Shown here: positions 42,145 through 50,611 of the stretch, in pieces
Position numbering within the stretch: the first letter of the stretch is position 1
Layout of the letters: the number at the start of each line of letters is the position of its first letter
Assembly: GCA_963666415.2 (NCBI GenBank)
Contig: CAXXPD010000003.1
Location: 1,178,001 to 1,242,000 of the forward strand
Direction: 5' to 3'
DNA: 64,000 bases
Source: Bin87 sp963666415
Lineage (GTDB): Bacteria; Chloroflexota; Dehalococcoidia; Lucifugimonadales; UBA3495
Position numbers and translations under genes: made by a program
Notes under the pieces: model-generated
Databases searched by the model: none
What the model was told of the DNA's origin: nothing
Seen by the model: only the letters and a program-made list of their open reading frames with translations

Positions 42145-42489
42145 ATGAACAAAATCGAAGCTATTTTCCGACCCGAACGTCTCAACAACATAAAGGACGC
42201 CCTGAGGGAAGCCGGCATCGTGGGACTGACCGTAACCCAGGTAACCGGCCGCGGTGCCCAGGGCGGCGTTCAGGTAACCACCTCCCGCGGCTTGGGCACC
42301 GTCCACATCGATATGCTCCCCAAAGTTAAGCTGGAAGTGGTCGTCAACGACCCTGATACCGACCGGGCCGTCGATATCATTCGCACCAACGCAATCACTG
42401 GCAACCCGGGTGATGGGAAAATCTTCATCTATCCGGTGCGCGACGCCATTCGCATCCGCACCGGCGAGCATGGCCCGGACGCTGTTTAG
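42145..42489 (+). CDS. PII-like signal transduction protein (GlnB/GlnK-type) without the T-loop tyrosine
   Basis: A 114-residue PII-fold protein preceded by AAAGGAA. N-terminal MNKIEAIFRPERLNNIKDAL, core DMLPKVKLEVVV, and C-terminal TGNPGDGKIFIYPVRDAIRIRTG are classical PII landmarks. The T-loop reads GRGAQGGVQVTTSRGLGT, with Gly at position 51 where uridylylated PII carries Tyr. Nucleotide binding should be kept, but modification by GlnD is not expected. The target is unknown; the acyl-CoA ligase and EVE genes flank it, with no amt or glnA nearby. Confidence 0.85.
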   Translation: MNKIEAIFRPERLNNIKDALREAGIVGLTVTQVTGRGAQGGVQVTTSRGLGTVHIDMLPKVKLEVVVNDPDTDRAVDIIRTNAITGNPGDGKIFIYPVRDAIRIRTGEHGPDAV

Positions 42490-42539
42490 GTTCCTGGCGA
42501 GCAATTACACCCTCAGCGACGGCAACCGGAGACGAGACG

Positions 42540-43022
42540 ATGCCTGAACCGCGCTACTGGCTGTTCAAGTCCGAACCTTCTTCGTATTCATTCGACGACC
42601 TCGAATCTGAAGAAAACCAGACCGCTGAATGGGACGGCGTCCGCAACTATCAGGCGCGCAACTTCATGCGTGACGATATGAAAATTGGCGACTACGTGCT
42701 GTTCTACCACAGCAACGCCAAGCCGCCTGGGGTCGTGGGCACTGCCCGCATCGTGCGTGAAGGTTACCCGGATGTCACCGCATGGGAGTCCGGCTCACGT
42801 TATTACGATCCCAAGTCTGACCCGGCCAACCCGACCTGGATGATGGTGGACATCAAAGCCGACCTGCGCCTGCCCCGCTTCGTCAGCCTGCAAGAATTGA
42901 AAGACAACCCGGCGCTGGCCGATATGATGGTAACCAAACGGGGTCAACGGCTCTCCGTCCAACCGGTAAAACCGGAAGAATGGAACGAAGTGTTAGCCAT
43001 GGCCGAACGACCCGAACCCTAA
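42540..43022 (+). CDS. EVE domain protein
   Basis: A 160-residue EVE-domain protein (PUA-like fold). Family hallmarks are YWLFKSEPSSYSFDDL, WDGVRNYQARNFMRD, VLFYHSNAKPPGVVGTARI, and a C-terminal KADLRLPRFVSLQELK. Members bind modified bases in DNA or RNA. The gene follows the PII-like gene by 50 bp on the same strand. Confidence 0.92.
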   Translation: MPEPRYWLFKSEPSSYSFDDLESEENQTAEWDGVRNYQARNFMRDDMKIGDYVLFYHSNAKPPGVVGTARIVREGYPDVTAWESGSRYYDPKSDPANPTWMMVDIKADLRLPRFVSLQELKDNPALADMMVTKRGQRLSVQPVKPEEWNEVLAMAERPEP

Positions 43023-43046
43023 CCCCGGCAAGGTCGACAAAAAGCC

Positions 43047-43069
43047 CCTCTCCCTTGATGGGAGAGGGT
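43047..43069 (-). terminator. Rho-independent terminator for the minus-strand decarboxylase
   Basis: CCCTCTCCC (43047-43055) pairs with GGGAGAGGG (43061-43069). Read on the minus strand it is followed by CTTTTTG, so it terminates the ThDP gene that ends at 43126. EVE converges from the other side. Confidence 0.75.
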
Positions 43070-43125
43070 GACATACCTCAAGAAAAGCGCATTGGCGAGT
43101 GGTATCCGTCCACAATAACGTCCCA

Positions 43126-44800
43126 TTACAACGCCCCACTGATCGTAATGTCCAAGAGCGCCGGCCGGCCGCTGTCGAACGCACGCTTTACGGCCGGTCC
43201 GATTTCGTTAGGGTCGTCCACTCGCTCCCCGTGCACGCCCATCGCCTGCGCCATCATCGCCAGATCAAGGCGATTCGCGAATCCCATACCCACGTATTCG
43301 CTGTCCCGCTCCCGGTCGTCCAGCATATCGCGGAGGTATACCTCCATGTTGACCTTCAGGATACGGTAGGCCTGGTTGTTGCAGATGGCGTAGACCACCG
43401 GTATGTTGTACCGACTGGCCGTCCATAGCGCCTGCACCGTGTACATTGAGGCCCCGTCTCCCACCACGGCCAGCACGGGCCGGTCCGGATGCGCCAGCTT
43501 GACGCCCAACGCTCCCGGCATGGCCCAACCCAGCGCTCCGCCACGGATGCCGTAGATGTCCCCCGGTTTGGTGAATTCAAAGGCCCGGTTCACAGCCGGA
43601 CGAGAAGTTACCGCCTCGTCGGCCACAATGGTATTGGGTGGTACAGCGGCCGCCAGTTCGTGCATCATCCGCTCCACCGGCATTGGCAGGTTGTCCCAGG
43701 TGGGCTTGATGCGCTCCTGGTAACGTTCGTCGCCCCGCCGGCGTACATCAGCAAGGGTGGCGGCTCGGGTGGCGGCGGCCTCGCGTTGGCTGCCGTTCAT
43801 CTCGGAATCCAGCGACGCCGCAAGGTCGGCCATACCGGCGCCCGGGTCGGCGAGTATGCCAACCTCTGTGGGGTAGTTCTTTTCAATCTCCCAGTAAGCG
43901 CTGTCCAGGTGGATCAGCCGCGTATCGGGTTTCAGGAAGGGAACATCCACGTACATGAACGACGCGAATACATCGGTGCCCACGGCCAGCACCACATCGG
44001 CGTTTTCGAATTGACGCGCCGTCGACGGGCTGTTCAGGTTCAGCATTCCGCCCCATTGCGGGTGGCCGGTCGGAAAATTTACCTCGGAATATGACGTGGC
44101 GAGCACTCGCGCGCCGGTCTGCTCGGCAACTTGCACCACTGCGTCCACCGCGCCGGATTGCGCCACGCGGTCGCCAACGACAATTACCGGGTTCTGTGCG
44201 GACGCCAGAATCTCGGTGGCCCGGGCGACCGCGGCGGTATCAGGTCGAATCCGGAAATAACCTTCCGCAGATGGCGTGGCCTCAAACTCAATCTCCTCGT
44301 CCATTGTGTCCCACGGAAAGGACACGAACACCGGTCCGCTGGGTGGCGTCTTGGCCTCTTTGAACGCCCGGCGAATGGCCACCGGAATGTCGGACGCGTG
44401 CCGGATCTCGGTGCTCCACTTGGTGTATTGCTTGGTCATTTCCACCAGGTCGCCCGACAGCACCGGTTCGCTGATCAGCATCCGTGTGTCAGAGTTGCCG
44501 GCGGTCAGCACCAGCGGCGTGCCGCCCCGGAAGGCGTTGTACAACCCGCTGATTCCGTTGGCCAACCCGCCCGGCGATGTGGATGTTGGCGAAGGCCGGT
44601 TTGCCGGTGGCCCGTGCGTAGCCATCAGCCATGCCCACCGCAGTTCCTTCCTGCAAAGCCTGGATGTATCGCAACTGTGGGTAGTCCTGCAAACCATCCA
44701 GGAAGGGCGTTTCGCTGGTGCCGGGGTTACCGAATATGTACTCCACACCTTCGGCCACCAGCATCTGGGCCAGGGCGTGCTTACCGAGCATCTTAACCAT
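43126..44800 (-). pseudogene. ThDP-dependent decarboxylase (benzoylformate decarboxylase-like) with a one-base frameshift
   Basis: From ATG 44800 (MVKMLGKHALAQMLVAEGV, GNPGTSETPFLDGL, LQEGTAVGMADGYARATGKP) to FANIHIAG the protein is in one frame. From GGLANGISGLYNAFRGGTPLVL to the stop it is in another. The switch lies in the GGGCGGG run (plus strand 44564-44574), and 43126-44800 is 3n+1 long, consistent with one extra base. Correcting it gives ~557 residues with the PYR domain above, the middle domain (VIVVGDRVAQSGAV), and the ThDP motif GDGASMYTVQALWTA to ICNNQAYRILK. It may be a genuine pseudogene or a homopolymer sequencing error. ATG 44800 has AGGAGA upstream. Confidence 0.8.
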
Positions 44801-44867
44801 CAAACCTTTCTCCTGTTGCCCCTCTCCGCCTGGAGAGGGCTGGGGTGAGGGCGGCGCTCTCCCGGGG

Positions 44868-45275
44868 TTACTGGTAAATCATCCATTCCAGCAGGTTGTT
44901 GTCGGGGTCGCGCGCGTAGAGGCTTACCGCCGGCAGCACGCCGCGCTGACGGGCGCCCTTCCGGGGTCCCGGCCCCCGGACAATTTCCACGCCGGCATCG
45001 GCCAGCATCTGCTTGCAGTCCTCAACGGAACCGTCCCATACGAAGCAGATATCGGTGCAGCCCGGCACGGCGGTCGGCCCACGGTAGTCGGCCAAGTAAC
45101 CTTCTGGGTGGACGTTGATCTTGGAATCCCCGACCTGGATCGAAAAGATGTTGGCCGTGCCCGCCCGCCATTCCGCCTCGTCGTTGATCGAGAATCCCAG
45201 GCTCTTGTAGAACGCCATCAGCCGATTGGCGTCAGCAGTGGGCATCGCGATGTGGTCAATTCCCGCGGTGGACAT
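44868..45275 (-). CDS. VOC-family (glyoxalase/bleomycin-resistance/dioxygenase) protein
   Basis: A 135-residue VOC protein. The start is ATG 45275 (MSTAGIDHIAMPTADANRLMAFYKSLGF). Metal ligands are probably His in DHIAM, His in INVHPEG, and Glu in NNLLEWMIYQ at the C-terminus. The second module has CTDICFVWDGSVEDC and VSLYARDPDN. Small stand-alone VOC proteins may be lyases, isomerases or dioxygenases. It lies 67 bp upstream of the ThDP gene on the same strand, so the two may work in one pathway. Confidence 0.88.
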   Translation of the reverse strand: MSTAGIDHIAMPTADANRLMAFYKSLGFSINDEAEWRAGTANIFSIQVGDSKINVHPEGYLADYRGPTAVPGCTDICFVWDGSVEDCKQMLADAGVEIVRGPGPRKGARQRGVLPAVSLYARDPDNNLLEWMIYQ

Positions 45276-45385
45276 AACTTGGTCTCCTTCACTTGCCTGT
45301 GGCAAATTGTCGATGATTGGTCGGTGGTTGTCGGTCGCGTTTCGATGCGCCGCCGACCCAGCCGTTGGCAACGCGGTTGTGGGGG

Positions 45386-46234
45386 TTACACCGCGCCGGC
45401 TTTCGCCTCGGCAGCCCCGATGCGGCTCAGGAAGTCCAGGACTATGCGTTGCGTTTCACCGGCGGCAGCGTTCGTCGTCAGCCCGTGTTCGGCGCCGGGG
45501 ATAATGTGCAGGTCAGATTGGGATATTGCCGAGGCCAGGTCGCGACCGCACTGAACCGGGATACGGCTGTCGGCGTCGCCGTGCACCACCAACGTAGGCA
45601 TCTTGATTTCACCGAGCCGGCTTTCCAGCGAATCGCCAATGTCCAGGTATGCCTGCTGGGTGGCCGCGATGCCGTCGATGCGGCCCAGGTTCTCCTGCGC
45701 GATCCGGGCGAACCGCTCCGGGTCTTCGGCCTGCAACTGCGGGAACCGCTCCGATATGGCGCGCGACACCGCCGCCTCACGGCCCTCCGACGCGATGCGC
45801 TCCTTCAGCCGTTGCAACTCCGCACGCCGAATCTCCCGTTGCGCTGTCTGAGAGTAGGTCATGGTGTTGATGAGCAGCAGGCTGTCGGTCATTTCCGGAT
45901 AATCCAGCCCAAACTGCAAAGCGATCGGACCGCCCGCCGAAGAACCCAAAATGTGCGCGCTGGCGATACCCAGGTGAATCAGCAGCCCCCGCAAATCCCG
46001 AGCGCAGTTGGACATATCGTAGCCGTCGGCCGGCGCGTCGGACTCCCCGCAGGCTCGCCGATCGTAAAACACGCAGCGGAACCCCGTAGACAACGCTTCG
46101 GCTTGCCGGTTGATAGTGTCCTGGCTGCCGTCACCGCCACCCAGCCCACCGTGAATAAACGCCAGCGTCGGTGCATCGTCCTCGCCAAACACGGCGTAGT
46201 GCATCTGATAGCCATTAATCTGCGCCACAGGCAT
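45386..46234 (-). CDS. Alpha/beta-fold hydrolase
   Basis: A 282-residue hydrolase starting MPVAQINGYQMHYAVFGED. The oxyanion area is LAFIHGGLGGGDGSQD, DRRACGESDAP follows, the nucleophile motif is ILGSSAGGPIAL, the acid is likely in VVHGDADSRIPVQCG, and the His in PGAEHGLTTNAA. A role as dienelactone- or lactone-type hydrolase is possible. It is the first gene of the minus-strand run with VOC and the decarboxylase. Confidence 0.9.
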   Translation of the reverse strand: MPVAQINGYQMHYAVFGEDDAPTLAFIHGGLGGGDGSQDTINRQAEALSTGFRCVFYDRRACGESDAPADGYDMSNCARDLRGLLIHLGIASAHILGSSAGGPIALQFGLDYPEMTDSLLLINTMTYSQTAQREIRRAELQRLKERIASEGREAAVSRAISERFPQLQAEDPERFARIAQENLGRIDGIAATQQAYLDIGDSLESRLGEIKMPTLVVHGDADSRIPVQCGRDLASAISQSDLHIIPGAEHGLTTNAAAGETQRIVLDFLSRIGAAEAKAGAV

Positions 46235-46398
46235 AATTCAATCCTCGCAACAACCCGATTTGCGCCCAATATAGCCCCTGCCCGCAAGAGTGGCAAGAAA
46301 TCCACCCACTGGAGCGGGCTCTGGCCAGAATATGCCGGTGGTCCAATGGGTCGGCCGTACCCGAACCGCTCCCCAATCCGCAACCTCTCCGTAGCCAT

Positions 46399-46528
46399 CG
46401 TGCGTACCCACATTGTCATTGCGAGCGTAGCGTGGCAATCCCGTCGCCGTAGCAACGGCGGTACGTCGACGTATGTTCAACCTCATGGAGGTTGCCACGT
46501 CGCTATGCTCCTCTCAATAACAGATTAA
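46399..46528. repeat. Palindromic MITE-like repeat, copy 4, cut by IS66 copy A
   Basis: Left arm GCGTACCCACATTGTCATTG, centre GTCGCCGTAGCAACGGCGG, right arm GCTCCTCTCAATAACAGATTAA. The last 15 bp of the copy (GTGAGTACGCGTGAG) now lie at 47969-47983, beyond the IS66 element, so the IS inserted in its right edge. Confidence 0.8.
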
Positions 46529-47960
46529 GTAACAGTTCAGAGTAGAGGGGAAACGAGCAGCTGACGGCAGGCGGCGAGAGGATTTAGACCTTGGGCGCGC
46601 CAGGTGCCGAAGATGGATGCCAGCGTCATCTTGCGCTCGGTGCCCTGCTCCGAGCGGGTGCCGCCGCTGATCTTGCGGCTGATGACCAGATGGCGCAGGC
46701 TGCGTTCGGCAGCGTTGTTGTCTGAAGGCACGTCCGGTTCGGCCACGAAGACGAAGAGTTCCTTGATGTGGCGCTCGATGCGTCGGCACAGCTTGGCCTG
46801 GGTTGCCGACGGGTCGTGCCGGAAGGGCTGGCCGAGGGCCAGCAGTTGTCGTTCCAGGGCCAGTTGGGCGGTGCGCCGCCGCTTGGCCTGGGGATGAGTG
46901 CAGGCTTTGGCCCGGTCGTAAATCCCGTGGACGGCGTCGGCCCACCTGGCCAGTGGCGCAGCATCGGGGTAGCGGGTGCGCAGGTCGTGGATGTCCCGCA
47001 GCAGGTGGGCCCAGCACCGCTGCTTGGGGCCGTCATAATGGTGGTAGGCGGCGTAGAAATCGCTGACCAATACTCCGGAGAAAGCATCGCTCAGCGCCTC
47101 GTCCACGACTGTTTTGCCCCGACCCCGCCGCAGGAAGTAGCGTTCGGTGGGGGTGCTGAAAATCCACACGTAGCCGTTGGCCCCGCTCTGACGCCAGCCG
47201 GTTTCGTCGGCGTGGACCACTGGGCTGGCGCGGATGCGGTCCAGGATCGCGGCCACTGCCGGTTGGGCCCGCTGCGCCGTGCGATGGATGGCGCTCACGA
47301 TGGCCCCCACGCTGAGGCGCAACTGGTGCACGGTGTCCAGATACCACTGGACGCTGCGGATGGGCAGCCGCCCCTCTTCCCGCAGCGTGGCGATCAGGCT
47401 GAGCAGGTTGACGCCGAGGCGCTGCTGACCCAAGACCACGCCGCCCAGTTCCGCCGGAGGTGTGCAGCGCCGTCGGCAGGCCGGGCAAGTCCGAGCAATG
47501 TAGACGTGCTCGGTGACTTGCGCGGGAACCACCGGCAGCTCGATGACCTCCCGAGTGCGCTGGATCCAGCCGCCGGACCGGTGGGCGCCGCAATCGGGAC
47601 AGTTCTCCATCACGTGCTCCACCCGGTGGGTCGGTGTCATGCGCGGGCGGGCGAAGCCGTGGCGTCGCTGCTTGCGGGGCCCCGGCTGCGCGGGGGGCTT
47701 CCGGCCCGATTTCGCCTTGAGGCCGGGCATTCGGAGCGGGCCGCCCGGTTTCGCCTGGCCTTCCAGTTCGGCAATCCGCCGCTGCAACCGCTCAATCACC
47801 GCCTGTAACTCGGCGATGATGGCAATGAGGACAGCGCGGTCGACGGTGGTCAGGTCCACTTCAGTATCCATGCCCTGTATATGACATAACCACCGCCACC
47901 CGTGCCAGCGTTCGGCAACCCGCCTTCGGCCAATTCACCTCACCAAGTCTGAACTGTTAC
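46529..47960 (-). mobile_element. IS66-family element copy A (ISBst12-like, single gene), 1432 bp
   Basis: Ends are GTAACAGTTCAGAG on the left and, reversed, GTAACAGTTCAGAC on the right, sharing 13 bp. CAGATTAA is duplicated at 46521-46528 and 47961-47968, the 8-bp target duplication typical of IS66. Only one transposase gene is present, without tnpA or tnpB. Confidence 0.92.
46537..47871 (-). CDS. IS66-family transposase (copy A)
   Basis: 444 residues. An N-terminal coiled coil (LIAIIAELQAVIERLQRRIAELEG) precedes a zinc finger (ENCPDCG, ARTCPACRRRC). The DDE residues are HADETGWRQSG, VLVSDFYAAYHHYDG and SDNNAAERSLRHLVISRK. It differs from copy B at four noticed positions: Ile/Thr in GYVW(I/T)F, Gly/Arg in AFS(G/R)V, Leu/Gln in HD(L/Q)R and Cys/Phe in KA(C/F)T. 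Both look intact. Confidence 0.92.
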   Translation of the reverse strand: MDTEVDLTTVDRAVLIAIIAELQAVIERLQRRIAELEGQAKPGGPLRMPGLKAKSGRKPPAQPGPRKQRRHGFARPRMTPTHRVEHVMENCPDCGAHRSGGWIQRTREVIELPVVPAQVTEHVYIARTCPACRRRCTPPAELGGVVLGQQRLGVNLLSLIATLREEGRLPIRSVQWYLDTVHQLRLSVGAIVSAIHRTAQRAQPAVAAILDRIRASPVVHADETGWRQSGANGYVWIFSTPTERYFLRRGRGKTVVDEALSDAFSGVLVSDFYAAYHHYDGPKQRCWAHLLRDIHDLRTRYPDAAPLARWADAVHGIYDRAKACTHPQAKRRRTAQLALERQLLALGQPFRHDPSATQAKLCRRIERHIKELFVFVAEPDVPSDNNAAERSLRHLVISRKISGGTRSEQGTERKMTLASIFGTWRAQGLNPLAACRQLLVSPLL

Positions 47961-48030
47961 CAGATTAAGTGAGTACGCGTGAGCTCCGTAGCCGTATGCT
48001 AAAATAACCCACCACCTTCGCAATTCGCAT

Positions 48031-49227
48031 ATGACCACTCAGGGCCACATATACTTTGACCACGCCGGCACCACCCCGATGGATCCTCGGGTGCTTGAGG
48101 CCATGTTGCCCTATTTCACCCAGCTCTACGGCAACGCGTCCAGCGTCCACACCGTCGGGCAGGAGGCCAGGTATGCGTTGGATGGTGCGAGGGAACGGGT
48201 CGCCAAGGTGCTCAATTGCCGCAACCGGGAGGTAGTATTCACCAGCGGCGGCACCGAGTCGGACAACGCTGCCATCCAGGGAGCGGCCACCGCGCTGGAA
48301 GAAACCGGACGCCACGTTATTACCGCCAGCACCGAGCACCACGCCGTCCTCCACGCATGCCAGGTACTGGAAAATCGCGGTTGGGAGGTGACCTATTTGC
48401 CCGTTGACGACTACGGCTGGGTGGACCCCCAGCGCGTTTATAACGCAATTACCGCCGAAACCACCGTCGTATCCGTGATGTACGCCAACAACGAGATTGG
48501 CACTATCAACCCCATCGCCGACATTTCCGCCGCAGTGAAGACCAGGGGCCAGGAGCTTAACCGCACCATCGTAATGCACACCGATGCCGTCCAGGCCGCC
48601 GGTTTCCTGGACCTGGATGTGCGGCGGTTGGGTGTCGACATGATGAGCCTGTCGGGGCACAAGTTCTACGGGCCCAAGGGCGTTGGTGTACTGTTCCTGC
48701 GGCGTGGTGTGCCTTTCCTCCCGCTCATTACCGGCGGCGGACAGGAGCGCGAGCGTCGCTCCGGCACCGAAAACGTGGCTGGAATCATGGGTCTCGCGAC
48801 CGCCCTTGAGATTGCCGACAATTCGCGGGACGCCGTCGGCGCCCAGTGTGTCGGGTTGCGCGACCGCATCGTCGATGAAATCACACGCCGCATTCCAGAC
48901 TGTGTGCTGAACGGGCATCCGTCAGAGCGGTTGCCCAACAACCTGAACATATCGTTTGCCGGCGTCGACGGCGAGTCGATTCTGCTGGGGCTGGATCTGC
49001 AGGGCATCGCCGCCAGCAGCGGCAGCGCGTGCAGCAGTGGTTCTCTGGAGCCTTCCCACGTCCTGTTGGCATTGGGGCAGACCGCCGACGTGGCGCGCGG
49101 GTCCCTTCGCATCACGTTGGGCAAGGACAACACCGACGCCGAAGTCGACCGGGTGCTTGCCGTCCTGGTTGACCTCATCGCCGAGTTGCGGGAATTGCCC
49201 ACACTCAGTGGGACGGCCGATGATTAG
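48031..49227 (+). CDS. Cysteine desulfurase (NifS/IscS family)
   Basis: A 398-residue PLP enzyme. IYFDHAGTTPMDPRVL at the N-terminus, TSGGTESDNAAIQG, STEHHAVLHACQ (the His over PLP), HTDAVQAAG, the PLP Lys in SLSGHKFYGPKGVG, SGTENVAGIMG, and the catalytic Cys loop in GSACSSGSLEPSHVL. It delivers sulfur for Fe-S clusters or tRNA thiolation, and could supply selenium chemistry. The Cys loop position fits class I (IscS/NifS). Stop TAG (49225-49227) overlaps the next start by 8 bases. Confidence 0.93.
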   Translation: MTTQGHIYFDHAGTTPMDPRVLEAMLPYFTQLYGNASSVHTVGQEARYALDGARERVAKVLNCRNREVVFTSGGTESDNAAIQGAATALEETGRHVITASTEHHAVLHACQVLENRGWEVTYLPVDDYGWVDPQRVYNAITAETTVVSVMYANNEIGTINPIADISAAVKTRGQELNRTIVMHTDAVQAAGFLDLDVRRLGVDMMSLSGHKFYGPKGVGVLFLRRGVPFLPLITGGGQERERRSGTENVAGIMGLATALEIADNSRDAVGAQCVGLRDRIVDEITRRIPDCVLNGHPSERLPNNLNISFAGVDGESILLGLDLQGIAASSGSACSSGSLEPSHVLLALGQTADVARGSLRITLGKDNTDAEVDRVLAVLVDLIAELRELPTLSGTADD

Positions 49228-49876
49228 CACAACCAATATGCTCTCCCGCTGGTGGATGGTGTTCGTATTGGTGGCGGTGGTGACGACTGGCGCCGCACTG
49301 GCCTGTTCGTCCCAGTCTCCCAACATCGGCAAGTTCTACAAAGGTCGCATCCTGCACATCAGCGTAGCGGCGATGGAGCGCACCGACGAACTGCGTTGGA
49401 CGACTTCGCCTCGCAACGCGGCCCCAGGCAACACCGACGGCACGCTCTACAAATTGACCCCGGAAAGGCCGGATCATGAGCTGGTCCTGCTGCGGGTGAA
49501 GGTGGAAAACCACACCGCCACCAACGCGGCGGTCAACGTGGACGAGCAGTCCGCCCAGTTGCGGGATTTCTTGCAAGGCCGCTACTTCCCCGTCAACGTC
49601 GGTGAGCGTGCCGAACCCGCCGGCGTACCCGAAAAACCGGGCGACCACTGCACCGTGCCCGTCAATCCGGAGAAACCCACAGTGTGCGTCGAATTCCTGT
49701 GGAACCAGACCTTCGAAGAAACCCAGCCCGACGGCGAGACTAAACTGGTGCAATACTCGCAGCAGCTAGCCCAGGGCACGGGTCTGGACGGCTGGATGGT
49801 TTTCGAAGTTCCCCAGGACACCATGATCAGGTCGATCCGCTGGGCCGCGGGCGACACGGTTACCATCGATTTCTAG
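49220..49876 (+). CDS. Lipoprotein of unknown function (DUF4352-like fold)
   Basis: A 218-residue protein starting ATG 49220, overlapping the desulfurase stop. The signal peptide is LSRWWMVFVLVAVVTTGAAL and the lipobox ALAC gives a lipidated Cys at about residue 29. The mature part has an immunoglobulin-like pattern: ELVLLRVKVENHTATNAAVNV, AQLRDFLQGRYFPVNV and WMVFEVPQDTMIRSIRWAAGD, which recalls DUF4352/telokin-like proteins. It should be anchored on the outer face of the cytoplasmic membrane. Its coupling to a desulfurase is unexplained. Confidence 0.7.
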   Translation: MISTTNMLSRWWMVFVLVAVVTTGAALACSSQSPNIGKFYKGRILHISVAAMERTDELRWTTSPRNAAPGNTDGTLYKLTPERPDHELVLLRVKVENHTATNAAVNVDEQSAQLRDFLQGRYFPVNVGERAEPAGVPEKPGDHCTVPVNPEKPTVCVEFLWNQTFEETQPDGETKLVQYSQQLAQGTGLDGWMVFEVPQDTMIRSIRWAAGDTVTIDF

Positions 49877-49969
49877 GCCGGGTCTTGACGTCTGCCGAAT
49901 CGGTTCCGCCGGTCGGTTGACGCGCCCGGCGGCTGGCTGGTGGATGGCCATCGTCAGCGCTGCGTCGCC

Positions 49970-50578
49970 ATGAACCGCCCGCCCAGCGCCACTGCGCCGC
50001 CCACCTGGCGTCGTTTGTTCCACTTTGTAGCCGCCAGCGCAACTACCCTGCTGGCGTTCGCCATCCCCGAGACGCAGTACATGCTGATACTCGGCGGCGG
50101 TGCGCTGCTGTCCCTGGCGTTGGAGACCGGCCGGTTCCGGGTTGGCTGGCTAAACCGTTTCTTTTTGCGGGTATTCGCGCCGATTCTGAAAACTTCCGAA
50201 ACGGCTGAGATAACCGGTGCAACTTACTTTCTGATCGCCGCGTTCTTTGCATTCTATTTCTTCGGCCCAATCGTGGCGATACCGGTGTTGCTCTTCGTAT
50301 CTGTCGGCGACCCGGTGGCCGCGCTGGTCGGAATGCGCGCGCCGGGCCCGCGGCTTTGGGGTAAATCGCCAGTTGGGTCGGCGGCCTTCGTCGTGGCAGC
50401 GCTGACGGTTTGGGCGGTGGTGTCGGCCCTGGGCTACGGCCAATTGACCTGGGCGGTGGTGGCAACCGCCTTCGTTGCTGCCGCGGTGGAATTGGCCCCG
50501 ATACCCGTCGACGACAACCTGACCATCCCGCTGATCGCCGGCGCAATTATGACGCTATTGACGCTGGCCGGACTGTAA
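49970..50578 (+). CDS. CTP-dependent polyprenol/diacylglycerol kinase-like membrane protein (SEC59/DGK1/VTE5 family)
   Basis: 202 residues with five or more hydrophobic segments (FVAASATTLLAFAIP, YMLILGGGALLSLALE, ATYFLIAAFFAFYFFG, AFVVAALTVWAVVSAL, VVATAFVAAAVEL). The family motif is VSVGDPVAALVGM then LWGKSPVGSAAF, ending in ELAPIPVDDNLTIPLIAG. By family knowledge it phosphorylates a lipid alcohol such as phytol, dolichol or diacylglycerol with CTP. ATG 49970 is chosen; an in-frame ATG 30 bases upstream exists. Confidence 0.75.
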   Translation: MNRPPSATAPPTWRRLFHFVAASATTLLAFAIPETQYMLILGGGALLSLALETGRFRVGWLNRFFLRVFAPILKTSETAEITGATYFLIAAFFAFYFFGPIVAIPVLLFVSVGDPVAALVGMRAPGPRLWGKSPVGSAAFVVAALTVWAVVSALGYGQLTWAVVATAFVAAAVELAPIPVDDNLTIPLIAGAIMTLLTLAGL

Positions 50579-50611
50579 CCCACCCGCCCCGGCATCGCCG
50601 CACCGACCCGG

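Noticed and set aside
46768..47808. A 346-codon frame antisense to each IS66 transposase (also 53596-54636)
   Set aside because: It is a GC-driven shadow of the transposase frame, with no motif of its own; the transposase has full DDE and zinc-finger motifs.
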